Notes: generated by a model from the letters alone, not told the origin. Counted from the first letter of the stretch, positions 53,069-61,642 are shown. The stretch: DNA of 64,000 bases from Colwellia sp. TT2012 (GCF_001440345.1 NZ_LJYX01000006.1:558001-622000), one strand, 5' to 3'. Numbers and translations: made by a program.

Positions 53069-54312
53069 ATTTAGCGTTATTATTAAAACAACCACTATTG
53101 AAAAAAACGTTACTCAAGCAATTGGCTTATTATGCCAATGGTTGGTATGTTTTTGAAGATAAGCAGGCTACTGCACATAAAGTCAAAAACAATGTTACTG
53201 ATCAGTACGCTTTTAAAAAAGTCGATTCAAGTAAAGCCAAAGTCGTTATTGTCGCGAAAACGCATTACCGCCAGTCATGGCAAAGCTACACATCTATCAG
53301 TAAAAAAGAATTACAACAAATTTTAATATTGCAAAAAAGCAATGAGAACTCAGCGGCAACAATTTTTCAAGTGGTTAGTAATGGTGCTATTGATGGCTAT
53401 GAAGTAAAAAAAACCACCTTTGATGCATTATTGCTCAATGAGCTAGGTGAACAAAGGTTGCTTATTCCTGAAACTGATCTTATTAGCCTAGAAAAAGAGC
53501 AACAAGACAGTTTTACTAATAATCAGGTTTGGCTAGCGTCCTTAGAAACACCCGTAGGTACTTTATTTGCCAGTTGTTTTGCTGATAAGTCTACTAGCTC
53601 TTATGCTAAAGGTTTAATAGCCAATATTGAGGCGTTTAAATTAAGTTCTGGTTTACCTAGCGAAATAACTGCCACTTATATCAACCAACAAAGTTACGCT
53701 ACTTTTCTCTTTAGCTGTCTAACTCTGCAAAAAATTGATCAGCTCTACCGAAAAGTAGCGTTTAATGCAAAGTCATGGTTTAAAATAAAAGACTTGCACT
53801 TCTTGTACTGGCTGCCTTTATTAACCGCCACTGCTTTTTACTTACTAAGCAATAGTTATCTATGGTTGCAAACCTATAATATTGAAAGTGAATTAGCAGA
53901 GCAGGGTAGTGAAGTTAGTCAATTACTTAATGATAAATATCAGCAGGACCAGCAAAGTCAGTTGCTGAATTTACTGAATACAGAATTTTCAAAAACAAGT
54001 ACTGTACATCAGCATTGGGCGATAGTTTATCAACTAGTTGAAAGTGGCATGGTAATAGAGCGCTTAAGTTTCGCTCAAAATGTAATTAGTATAAGAGGGC
54101 AAGCTCCTAATGCATCAAAGGTGTTAACCGAAATAACAAAAGATCCTTATGTGATTGATGCAAGTTTCAAAGGGTCAGTATTAAAATCTCGAGGGCAAGA
54201 ATCTTTTACTTTGGAATTAGTTTCAAAAAAAGTACAAGACTTAAGGAGCAGCGAAGTGAAAATTGATAAAGCTCAAGCCGAAGTGAAAACGAAAGAGACA
54301 GCAATACCATGA
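53065..54312 (+). CDS. gspL: Type II secretion assembly protein GspL
   Basis: A bitopic inner-membrane protein of 415 residues that binds GspE on the cytoplasmic side. The start is the GTG at 53065-53067, overlapping the gspK stop (GTGA); a TTG at 53053 is also in frame. The first 250 residues are the cytoplasmic domain, followed by one TM segment (YWLPLLTATAFYLLSNSYLW) and a periplasmic part with the ferredoxin-like fold (VYQLVESGMVIERLSFAQNV). The cytoplasmic part diverges strongly from known GspL, so the call rests on topology, order and size. Overlaps gspM by ATGA. Confidence 0.82.
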   Translation: MNLALLLKQPLLKKTLLKQLAYYANGWYVFEDKQATAHKVKNNVTDQYAFKKVDSSKAKVVIVAKTHYRQSWQSYTSISKKELQQILILQKSNENSAATIFQVVSNGAIDGYEVKKTTFDALLLNELGEQRLLIPETDLISLEKEQQDSFTNNQVWLASLETPVGTLFASCFADKSTSSYAKGLIANIEAFKLSSGLPSEITATYINQQSYATFLFSCLTLQKIDQLYRKVAFNAKSWFKIKDLHFLYWLPLLTATAFYLLSNSYLWLQTYNIESELAEQGSEVSQLLNDKYQQDQQSQLLNLLNTEFSKTSTVHQHWAIVYQLVESGMVIERLSFAQNVISIRGQAPNASKVLTEITKDPYVIDASFKGSVLKSRGQESFTLELVSKKVQDLRSSEVKIDKAQAEVKTKETAIP

Positions 54313-54887
54313 AAACAGAGTTATTAAAATACAAGCACTACTTGTTAGTGTTATTAGCTTTATTGGTTGCCAATTACTTGTTAGAGCCGCTAACAGAATT
54401 ACAAAGTGAGCAGCAGCAAACTTTAAATATGTTGCAAAAGAAACAAGACAAAACGAATGCATTAATAACCAATGGTGATGATTTTTTGAAAAAAAATGAA
54501 GAATTAGCACTTTATTTAGCTAACTCACATGATTATTTATTTACACAAAAGAGTGAAGCTGAGTTTAAATTAATTGCGCAAACTCAAATTGAGCAGTTAT
54601 TACAAACATCGGGCTGTGCAATTACTCGTATTGGTTTTAAAGGAAAGCAGCAAATATTACCAAAAGTGCAAAAGTGGCACATGGAGGTTAGGTATACTGG
54701 CGATGCTAATTGTTTAATCAAAACCACCAGAGCATTAGAGACGGCAAAACCTTACATTAATATTGAAGAATACAACTATCGTGCAGATGCTTTTGATAAA
54801 AGAGCACAAGCAGAGTTTACTGCCATATTAAAAGTGAGTGTTTGGTATAAAGCACATGTGAACAACACTAACAGCGTAAAAGGTTAA
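54309..54887 (+). CDS. gspM: Type II secretion protein GspM-like
   Basis: A 192-residue protein with one N-terminal TM segment (YLLVLLALLVANYLLEPL), a coiled-coil region (LQSEQQQTLNMLQKKQDKTN) and a periplasmic domain. Sequence is weakly conserved; position directly after gspL with an ATGA overlap, size and topology give the name. Two bases separate it from the next gene. Confidence 0.75.
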   Translation: MKTELLKYKHYLLVLLALLVANYLLEPLTELQSEQQQTLNMLQKKQDKTNALITNGDDFLKKNEELALYLANSHDYLFTQKSEAEFKLIAQTQIEQLLQTSGCAITRIGFKGKQQILPKVQKWHMEVRYTGDANCLIKTTRALETAKPYINIEEYNYRADAFDKRAQAEFTAILKVSVWYKAHVNNTNSVKG

Positions 54888-54889
54888 CC

Positions 54890-55414
54890 ATGAGAGTTAT
54901 CGCAATTTTTATGTCAGTGCTAACATTAAGCTATTTACTTTATAGCTTTATTATTGACCAGCAAGCTAGCCAGGTTACTCAGCAATTTGTAGGTTCACCT
55001 AAATTGGTTGTTCCTGCCAATATCAGCAGTACCCCTTTAAAGGTTGAGACAGTATGGCAGCAATTAAAAGCTGATCGTATTAAAGCAAAACAACCTATTG
55101 AGAAAGTTAAGCCAGACTCATTGCCGAAGAAAGATATACTGACAATTGGTGAAAACAAATATGCATTGTATGGTATCTTCAATGGTCGTAATGAAACGGT
55201 TAATAACAAACAAAACAAACCGTTAAACAAAGCCTTTATTTTAATAAAGGCTTTGGGAAATAAAGATAAATCAACAGAGAACCCTATGCTAAAAGTGTTA
55301 GAAGGTGATGAGTTGTCTGAGGGTATCTCGCTTATTTCAGTAACGACCAATTCAATAAGCTTTAAACAAGATGATCAATTGATTGAGTTTAAATTGTTTG
55401 AAGCGAAGAAATAG
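54890..55414 (+). CDS. gspC: Type II secretion protein GspC-like (HR domain only)
   Basis: A 174-residue protein with an N-terminal TM segment (IAIFMSVLTLSYLLYSFII) and a C-terminal homology-region domain (YALYGIFNGRN, KAFILIKALG, MLKVLEGDELSEGISLISVT), the pattern by which GspC contacts the secretin. There is no PDZ or coiled-coil domain after it, unlike full-length GspC. PilP-like alternatives cannot be excluded, but the context favours GspC. It is at the end of the operon, next to gspD, not at its start as in canonical operons. Confidence 0.75.
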   Translation: MRVIAIFMSVLTLSYLLYSFIIDQQASQVTQQFVGSPKLVVPANISSTPLKVETVWQQLKADRIKAKQPIEKVKPDSLPKKDILTIGENKYALYGIFNGRNETVNNKQNKPLNKAFILIKALGNKDKSTENPMLKVLEGDELSEGISLISVTTNSISFKQDDQLIEFKLFEAKK

Positions 55415-55444
55415 TCATAAAATTCGTCATCCCGAACTCGTCAT

Positions 55445-55511
55445 CCTGAATTTATTTCAGGATCTCATGAGTGTGGCACTTGTTACTTGAGGTGCTGAAA
55501 CGAGTTCAGCA
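55445..55511. repeat. Palindromic repeat elements between gspC and gspD
   Basis: Two short hairpins: CCTGAATTTATTTCAGG (55445-55461) and TGCTGAAACGAGTTCAGCA (55493-55511), each followed or preceded by GATGACGG-type sequence. The same units, with the same spacer text (CACTTGTTA..TGAGGTGCTGA), occur at 60563-60708, so they belong to one dispersed family in this genome. They may also act as a weak processing or terminator element between gspC and gspD. Confidence 0.85.
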
Positions 55512-55558
55512 TGACGGAATTGGTGTCATCCTAAAATAAGTAGTTAAAAATAAACACT

Positions 55559-57742
55559 TTGGAATTTAATAGCGTGAACGAAATAATAACATCAACCGCA
55601 GTCTCAGTGCAAAGTCATAGTACTCAACATCTGTCTAAGTCATACAAAAAAAGTAAGTTAGCGATATTTATCGCCTTAACTTTTCTTGTTTCAGGTTGTA
55701 GTAGCACTATGATGAACCCTGATAAAGCGATTCAAGTAAGTAAGGTACAAGTAAATAGCTCTTTTCTAAACCTTGATAAAGTCGTTGTTATCGAGAAACA
55801 AGAACGGGCTAAAACTAATGAAGAAAAAAACAGCGGTGAATTTGTTCGTTTAAACCGTTTGGCTAATAATCAACAAAGTTTAAAGTTAGAAATAGACCTA
55901 TCAAAACAGTTTGGTAGTCAAAAGCAATTTCAACTATCAGTCAATGAGTTGCCACTCAATGATTTTTTGCATTACGTGTTGGGGGACTTACTGCAGGTTT
56001 CTTACTTAATTGAGCCGAGCGTTAAAGCCAATGTCAGTCCAGTAACGTTAGAGTTAAAAGAGAAGGTTTCTGCGCAACGTTTATTTCAATTAGTACAACA
56101 AATACTTAACCAACACAAAGTAAATATTGCCTTAAATGAACAGGTTTTTTATGTACATCCATTAGCATCTTCCGGTAACAAAACCAATATGGCTTTTGGT
56201 TTTGGCCGCAAAGAAAGTGACGTACCAAGAGTCTCTAGCAACATCATTCAATTAGTGCCGTTAAAGTATGGTACGTCTACCCACCTAAGGAATACTATAG
56301 CCTCATTGGTGGATGCCAGCGTGGCTATAGACCCGGCACAAGGGCTGTTAACCATTAGAGGGCGTCGTGAACAAGTATTACGGGCTTTGTCTTTGGTTAA
56401 TTTACTTGATAGCGCCGGCATACACAACAAGGCGATTGGCTTAGTAAGTTTTAATTACATTGATTCATTAACCTTTATCGATAAAGTCACGGAGCTGTTA
56501 GCACAAGAAGGCATTGTAGCATCAAGCAGTCGTACAAATTCTTCGAGTATTAAATTTGTGCCTATTGAGCACCTAGGTAAAGTAGTGGTATTTGCCAGTG
56601 CAGATGAAATACTCGATAGGGTCGAGTACTGGGCGAAACAATTAGATAAACCAGCCACAGGCTCAGAACAAAGCTTTTACACCTACCACCCACGTTATGC
56701 CCGTGCGTCCGACTTAGGGGCTAGTTTAGCGCCTTTACTTGGTGGTAGTAATAGCTTTAACGGTAATCGCAGTCAAAATAGCACTCGTTCAAATGTTAGC
56801 CGTGCGACTAACAATAACCAAAATAGACAGCAAAGCACTCAGCGAAATAATGGTAATAGTGTACAAACTATTGAAGGCGATAATATTCGCATGGTGGTAG
56901 ATGAACGTTCTAATGCCTTGATTTTTTATTCTACCGGCAAGTTCTATCAAGGTTTATTACCCATTATTAAAAAACTTGATGTTATGCCCAAACAAGTGAT
57001 GTTAGAAGTCATTATTGCCGAGGTTAAGCTAACCGGCAGTTTTTCTAAGGGGGTTCAGTTTGCACTTAAGAGTGGTGACTCAGGAAATAATAAAAAAAGT
57101 ATTAGTTATAATGGTAAAGACGGCTTTGCTTATTCTATTGTTGGTTTAAGCGGTAATTTTAATATCAGTTTAAATCAAAAAGATGGTTTGATTAATGTAT
57201 TATCAAGACCCACGTTATTAGTGCGTGATGGTGTTTCTGCATCTATTAGTGTTGGTGATGACATTCCTACCGTTGGCAGTACTACTTCAGATCCTATCAA
57301 TGGTGAACGACAAACCACTACCATACAATATCGAAAAACCGGTATTGATTTAACGGTAACACCAACCATTAATGCGCAAGGTACGGTTATTATGACCATA
57401 GAGCTAAATATCTCTAATGTATCGCCTGATGGGGTAGACATTTCAGGAACACCATCAATTTTTGAGCGTAAACTCTCTACTGAAGTTGTTGCTGGTGATG
57501 GTCAAACGGTATTACTTGGCGGATTAATTAGTGAAAATAAAAGCTCTAATGCCAATGCTATTCCAATTTTAGGCAGTTTACCTATTATCGGCCACTTATT
57601 TAGAAGTGACGCGGATAGCTCAGACAAAACAGAGTTAGTGATACTGGTTACGCCCAGAATTATTCATAATGTAAGTGAATGGAACCGAATTCAACAAAGC
57701 TTTATCGATGGTTTAGAGAATATTCAGTTAGAATTGAAATAA
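55559..57742 (+). CDS. gspD: Type II secretin GspD with lipoprotein signal
   Basis: The outer-membrane secretin channel, 727 residues from a TTG start, or five codons less from the GTG at 55574, which has GGA upstream. A lipoprotein signal (IALTFLVSGC, lipid Cys at residue 47) replaces the usual cleavable signal, after a polar N-terminus. N0/N1-type domains follow (VNELPLNDFLHYVLGD, KFVPIEHLGKVVVFASADE), with an Asn/Ser/Gln-rich linker near 400-440, then the secretin core (VMLEVIIAEVKLTGSF, GLINVLSRPTLLVRDGV) and the end VAGDGQTVLLGGLI, SLPIIGHLFRS, VILVTPRII. No S domain for a pilotin is evident after it, which fits a self-piloted, lipid-anchored secretin. Confidence 0.93.
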   Translation: MEFNSVNEIITSTAVSVQSHSTQHLSKSYKKSKLAIFIALTFLVSGCSSTMMNPDKAIQVSKVQVNSSFLNLDKVVVIEKQERAKTNEEKNSGEFVRLNRLANNQQSLKLEIDLSKQFGSQKQFQLSVNELPLNDFLHYVLGDLLQVSYLIEPSVKANVSPVTLELKEKVSAQRLFQLVQQILNQHKVNIALNEQVFYVHPLASSGNKTNMAFGFGRKESDVPRVSSNIIQLVPLKYGTSTHLRNTIASLVDASVAIDPAQGLLTIRGRREQVLRALSLVNLLDSAGIHNKAIGLVSFNYIDSLTFIDKVTELLAQEGIVASSSRTNSSSIKFVPIEHLGKVVVFASADEILDRVEYWAKQLDKPATGSEQSFYTYHPRYARASDLGASLAPLLGGSNSFNGNRSQNSTRSNVSRATNNNQNRQQSTQRNNGNSVQTIEGDNIRMVVDERSNALIFYSTGKFYQGLLPIIKKLDVMPKQVMLEVIIAEVKLTGSFSKGVQFALKSGDSGNNKKSISYNGKDGFAYSIVGLSGNFNISLNQKDGLINVLSRPTLLVRDGVSASISVGDDIPTVGSTTSDPINGERQTTTIQYRKTGIDLTVTPTINAQGTVIMTIELNISNVSPDGVDISGTPSIFERKLSTEVVAGDGQTVLLGGLISENKSSNANAIPILGSLPIIGHLFRSDADSSDKTELVILVTPRIIHNVSEWNRIQQSFIDGLENIQLELK

Positions 57743-58227
57743 AGGCAGCTAAGTACTGCTTAGAGAGTGCTAGAGCGATGAAATATAGTTAGCTTGAATG
57801 TAATTTGCATGTAATACATAGTTTTAAGAATATAACGTTATGTCGCTAGCGTACAATATTAACTAGTATGGGAAAAATATTAATTTTTTTTTGTTTTTAT
57901 CCGGTTTTTTATAACAAGCGTCTTGAAAATGTCATAAATACAGGGTAACTTGTGCCTGTATGATTCAGCCTATTGAATTAGAATTTGTTTGTTTTAATAT
58001 GCTCTTGATCTATAACAAGAAAAAATCCAGGTTCATTGTTTTATGATAAGCCTTAAGAGTAAGTACGGAACACAAAAGAAAGGTTTTTCACTGTTTAATT
58101 TTTTCTCAATAATCAAATAAGTTATTAGTTAATTAAGCAATGAAAAGCATAAAAATTGAGTAGATAGCACAAAAATCAATCAGCTGTGTTTTTTATCGGC
58201 AGTATTGGTAAATATAATACTATTTGC

Positions 58228-58256
58228 TTGACTTTTTCATAGGATTGTCATTAAAT
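58228..58256 (+). promoter_or_regulatory. Sigma-70-like promoter of the S-layer-like gene
   Basis: TTGACT at 58228-58233, then 17 bases, then TTAAAT at 58251-58256. A transcript would begin at about 58263, roughly five bases before a perfect palindrome, giving a leader of about 97 bases. Confidence 0.65.
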
Positions 58257-58267
58257 CGCACCTGGTT

Positions 58268-58287
58268 TTGGCTAGGCGCCTAGCCAA
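58268..58287 (+). promoter_or_regulatory. Perfect 20-bp palindrome at the predicted 5' end of the mRNA
   Basis: TTGGCTAGGCGCCTAGCCAA is fully self-complementary. It lies almost exactly at the predicted start of the transcript. In RNA it would form a GC-rich 5'-terminal hairpin, a feature that stabilises highly expressed mRNAs such as ompA. As DNA it could be an operator for a dimeric regulator instead. Confidence 0.75.
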
Positions 58288-58310
58288 GGTGAGAAAAATA
58301 TATTGGTATA

Positions 58311-58346
58311 TAGTTTCATTAGCTATGTACTGGTTTCATGAAACTA
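58311..58346 (+). promoter_or_regulatory. Alternative hairpins next to the ribosome site
   Basis: TAGTTTCAT at 58311-58319 can pair with ATGAAACTA at 58338-58346. Alternatively GTTTCATGAAAC at 58333-58344 is itself a palindrome. The AGAAGGAAA ribosome site begins at 58346, so these structures end just where the ribosome binds. Confidence 0.6.
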
Positions 58347-58359
58347 GAAGGAAAATATA

Positions 58360-59739
58360 ATGAATTTTTTTAAAAAAGCACTAATCGCTACTGCTATCGC
58401 AGGTACTTTTGGTACTGTACAAGCTGCTGATTTAACTGACGCTGTAACTAAAACATCAGCTCAAGGTTTAGAGATCAATGCTGTTGCAAACGGTTCTCTT
58501 CGAGCAATCGTTCGTCAACAATTAGAAGCTGGTGATAAAATCACTTTAGTGTTCGGTAAAGATATGTTTAGTACTGCACCTACTTCTGCAACATTCGCTT
58601 CAGTTGCTGTACCTGCTACAACAGAAGTAAGTATTACATACGGTTCTGGTACTTTTACTATGGGCAATGCTGTAATTACAACTACTCTTGGTGTAACTAC
58701 TATGGTATTTGAAGTATTAACTGGTGACCCGGTACCTAAAGATGCTTCTTTTGAAATTGGTGTTTTTGGTAGTGATGTGGCTGCTGCAAAAGCGTCTGCA
58801 GCTACAGTAACATATTCAGCTGTTTCTGGTTTAACAGGTGATGCTAAAGATACTACTGGTGATAACACTGGTAAATTTATCGTTACTGCTGACCAATATG
58901 GTTCAAGTGTAACTACTAAACTTGACTCTGTGATTAAACGTGATGATTTAGAAATCTTTACTAACACAACTGGCGATACTAACGTAGATATTTTAGTTAT
59001 TAAAATTACTGATGCTCAAGCATTGTTGTCAGCAGCAAATGGCGCAAATGTTAAAGCTACTGTAACAATTACAGGTGATTTTTCTGCTGCCACTGCTATG
59101 ACTGGTGTAGTTGTAAATACTGATTCAGGTACTGCAAACACTGTAACTAACCTTGTAATAGCATCTGATAAAAAATCTGCTGATTTTACTGTTGTTGATG
59201 AAGCAACAGTTGCAGGTATCGGCGGTACATATACAGTAACATTCGATACTAACTCTTCTGGTAATAACCCGATTAAAGCTTCAGCTTTCCAAGCAACTGT
59301 TTCAATTGATGCTGACTCTACTGTAACTACGAACACTGCACAAGTTACTCAAACTCTTGCTGACGCTGGTCAATGGAAAATCGATGCTGCAATCATCAAC
59401 GTTCCTTACTTTGTTGTTGGTAAAGAAGGTACGTCATCTTCAGTTCACTTCTCTAACTTAGGCCCTAAAGCTGACGTTATTGTTGAAGCTGTATCTGTAG
59501 TTGATGCTGCTGGCAAATCTGTAACTTACAAAGCAGTAGACTTAGGTTTTGACTTAGCTGCTAACTCAGTAACTAAAGTTAGCCAAGGCGCTATCATTTC
59601 AGCTCTAGGTATCCCTGCTGGTACTCAAAAGTTAAGCGTAACGTTTAACATTGACGGTAAAGCTTCTGACGTATCTGCTTATGCATTTACGCAAAATGAA
59701 AATGGTCGTTCAGAAATTTCTAACAGCCAACAGAAGTAA
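58360..59739 (+). CDS. Probable S-layer protein, Slr4-like
   Basis: A 459-residue secreted protein. The signal peptide ends after residue 22 (VQA-ADLTDA). The mature protein is rich in Thr, Val, Ala, Ser, Gly and Asp, has no Cys and very few Trp, His or Met, and looks all-beta (ATTEVSITYGSGTFTMGNAV, VKATVTITGDF). The C-terminal 120 residues (about 340-459) form a distinct unit (VPYFVVGKEGTSSSVHFSNL). Size and composition match Slr4, the S-layer protein described from Pseudoalteromonas tunicata; I recall this from the literature and did not compare sequences. Optimal-looking codons, own promoter, strong ribosome site (AAGGA) and terminator all suggest very high expression. The secretion operon ends 617 bases upstream. 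Confidence 0.72.
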   Translation: MNFFKKALIATAIAGTFGTVQAADLTDAVTKTSAQGLEINAVANGSLRAIVRQQLEAGDKITLVFGKDMFSTAPTSATFASVAVPATTEVSITYGSGTFTMGNAVITTTLGVTTMVFEVLTGDPVPKDASFEIGVFGSDVAAAKASAATVTYSAVSGLTGDAKDTTGDNTGKFIVTADQYGSSVTTKLDSVIKRDDLEIFTNTTGDTNVDILVIKITDAQALLSAANGANVKATVTITGDFSAATAMTGVVVNTDSGTANTVTNLVIASDKKSADFTVVDEATVAGIGGTYTVTFDTNSSGNNPIKASAFQATVSIDADSTVTTNTAQVTQTLADAGQWKIDAAIINVPYFVVGKEGTSSSVHFSNLGPKADVIVEAVSVVDAAGKSVTYKAVDLGFDLAANSVTKVSQGAIISALGIPAGTQKLSVTFNIDGKASDVSAYAFTQNENGRSEISNSQQK

Positions 59740-59772
59740 TTATTAACTTAGCCTAAGGCTAATTGATATTAC

Positions 59773-59803
59773 AAAAAAAACCCGGCTTAGCCCGGGTTTT
59801 TTA
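59773..59803 (+). terminator. Intrinsic terminator after the S-layer-like gene
   Basis: Stem ACCCGG with CCGGGT, loop CTTAGC, flanked by an A run and a T run, 35 bases after the stop codon. Confidence 0.92.
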
Positions 59804-59953
59804 TTGTCTAAATTTTATTGTCTAAATCTTATTGGCTAAATATACTGAAAGTGATTTTTACTGCTGAATTTGTTGTTATGTTAAGTTTCATTAAGTTGTA
59901 TTAGGTTGTATTAAATCGTTTGTTTATTAATCTTGAATATGTTAGGAGTTGTT

Positions 59954-60556
59954 ATGTTACCCCAAGTTATAAAATCTACCTTATTGTCAGTTCTTTTTAT
60001 CGCCACCTTTGCCTTGTCTAATATCGTCAGTGCTGAGCAAGCTGCATTTACAGAGCAAGTTTGTCTGTTAAGCATGGAGCTAGACACCAAGCCAAAAAAT
60101 AAAAGTCAAACACTTAACTTTGACGACAATATCAAAATGCAATTGACTAATACTGTTGCTACTAAGAGCCACAAAAGTGCCATTATCGCCAGTAATATCA
60201 CCTGTCAGCAGTTAACTGGCGCAAGTTATACCGGCTCAAATGAAGAATGGGCAAAGTTTTTTGATTCGGCTTTTCAGGGCATGTTAAAAGCTAACTTTAC
60301 CGATATTCAGTTTACTTTAGTGGGTGAAGAGGACAAAAGTTTTCACTCAGCAATTGCCAATGACTTTATTGTTAAAGAATATATTTTTACTGCAGATGCA
60401 GGTGGCAATAAACAAATCATTAAAAACTTAGCGCTATTGGATAAAGCGAATAATTCGGTTTATACCTTTTCAGTAAGCGGTAATGATATGGTGGAAGCTG
60501 AAATCTCACAAGAGTTTAGTAGGCTTGTTGCGAGTATTAAAAAAGCAGCTAAATAA
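59954..60556 (+). CDS. Uncharacterised secreted protein
   Basis: A 200-residue protein from the ATG at 59954, with GGAG five bases upstream; the frame is open for seven more codons. It has a signal peptide (LLSVLFIATFALSNIVSAEQA). The mature part has two Cys (QVCLLSMEL, NITCQQL) and mixed alpha/beta character; I recognise no family. It lies between the S-layer-like gene (after a terminator) and a cluster of palindromic repeats, so it is probably transcribed alone. A role in the surface layer is only suggested by position. Confidence 0.75.
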   Translation: MLPQVIKSTLLSVLFIATFALSNIVSAEQAAFTEQVCLLSMELDTKPKNKSQTLNFDDNIKMQLTNTVATKSHKSAIIASNITCQQLTGASYTGSNEEWAKFFDSAFQGMLKANFTDIQFTLVGEEDKSFHSAIANDFIVKEYIFTADAGGNKQIIKNLALLDKANNSVYTFSVSGNDMVEAEISQEFSRLVASIKKAAK

Positions 60557-60562
60557 CTGAGA

Positions 60563-60708
60563 TGCTGAAACGAGTTCAGCATGACGGGCACTTGTTATCT
60601 GAGGTGCTGAAACGAGTTCAGCATGCCAGGATAAGAGTCACCCTGAACTCGTTTCAGGATCCCATCAGTTAGGCACTTATTATCTGAGGTGCTGAAACAA
60701 GTTCAGCA
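60563..60708. repeat. Cluster of four palindromic repeat units
   Basis: Units at 60563-60581, 60605-60623 and 60690-60708 (TGCTGAAACGAGTTCAGCA, the last with one change) and an inverted one at 60642-60658 (CCTGAACTCGTTTCAGG), separated by related spacers containing GGCACTT. They share sequence with 55445-55511. They sit between convergent genes, where such REP-like elements usually accumulate. Confidence 0.9.
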
Positions 60709-60736
60709 TGACGGTGGTCGTGCAGCATGATGCTAA

Positions 60737-61642
60737 TTACTTTATCTGCTGTTTAACTGTTAAATAATTATCCATTTCAACCTGACACAATTCATTAAGT
60801 TTTTTTAACGTATTTGGCTCATTAAAAAACGCTTTCAACGTGTCTTGCAGCTTTGTCTGCTCAGATGAAGCGAGTTGCTCAGTAATATTTCGTTGCTCAA
60901 TTTTTATCTGCTTTCCTGTTAAAGTAAAACAGTCCTGTTCAAACTTGGCTAAATTATCTAAAAACCCTATTACCTTAAATTTCGCTAAATTGGCGGCAAC
61001 TTCAACTTGCATGTTTTCTGCATCGGCTTGATCTTTGGGATAACGGCCAGTTAAAAATAATGTACTGGTATTGGCCATTTGCCAACCGCGTCGGCTGCTT
61101 AGTATTTCTTTCGCTTCTTTTATCAAACTATCGCTAGTTAAATTTTCTAAGCTATTTGGCGGCATTATCGCCATGGTATTGGTTTGTTTGTTGAATAGAT
61201 AATTAGAGATAAACCGTTCAACGGGATTCCTTAATACGGTGATAAAGTTATATTGCGGTGTAAAGTGGTTTAGTATTTTACTGTTAACGGGTAAATGTCC
61301 GCTGACATATTGCCAGTTTAGATTTAAATGATAAGTTAATATACGTTGTAATTCTTGGTTATGGTGTTCACTAAAATCACATTTGTCATTAAGGCTTTTA
61401 AGCTCTTTTTTATAGCTTAATAAGCTACTGGCGATGAGAGGATTACGCGTTATCTTGCGCTCGCCAATTTGCGCTAACTGAGCGCGTAGAGCGGTATCAA
61501 TAGAAACACCACCACATTTGGGGATATGAATAAAAGCCACGGATTTGTTGTTGTTTTTAGACGAAGCGATTCTATGCAAAGCAATATCATAGCCCGTTTT
61601 TTGAATGATTTTTTTTAGTGTTTTTTTAATGTTTAGTGACAT
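60737..61642 (-). CDS. Sulfotransferase, family 2 type
   Basis: A 301-residue PAPS-dependent sulfotransferase of the carbohydrate-acting family 2. The 5'-phosphosulfate loop is VAFIHIPKCGGVSIDTAL near residue 33, and the 3'-phosphate segment is FITVLRNPVERFISNYLF near residue 133. No signal peptide or TM is evident; such proteins in bacteria sulfate surface glycans or Nod-like molecules. It is the last of three minus-strand genes that enter from the right edge. Confidence 0.85.
   Translation of the reverse strand: MSLNIKKTLKKIIQKTGYDIALHRIASSKNNNKSVAFIHIPKCGGVSIDTALRAQLAQIGERKITRNPLIASSLLSYKKELKSLNDKCDFSEHHNQELQRILTYHLNLNWQYVSGHLPVNSKILNHFTPQYNFITVLRNPVERFISNYLFNKQTNTMAIMPPNSLENLTSDSLIKEAKEILSSRRGWQMANTSTLFLTGRYPKDQADAENMQVEVAANLAKFKVIGFLDNLAKFEQDCFTLTGKQIKIEQRNITEQLASSEQTKLQDTLKAFFNEPNTLKKLNELCQVEMDNYLTVKQQIK

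Larger units (their letters stand above)
57743..58359. promoter_or_regulatory. Long leader region upstream of the S-layer-like gene
   Basis: This 617-base AT-rich stretch separates gspD from the surface protein gene. The last 130 bases hold a good sigma-70 promoter and two structured elements (listed separately). In the first 480 bases I recognise no gene, no T-tailed terminator and no known RNA family. CTAAG and CTTAG (about 57748-57763) could form a small hairpin after gspD, too weak to call a terminator. Confidence 0.6.

Noticed and set aside
58515-59336. Two long antisense frames within the S-layer-like gene
   Set aside because: They result from the strong codon bias and repetitive composition of the sense gene; no start signals support them.
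60563-60708. Possible CRISPR array or insertion-sequence end
   Set aside because: Units are palindromic with unequal, related spacers and alternate orientation; there is no transposase and no target duplication.
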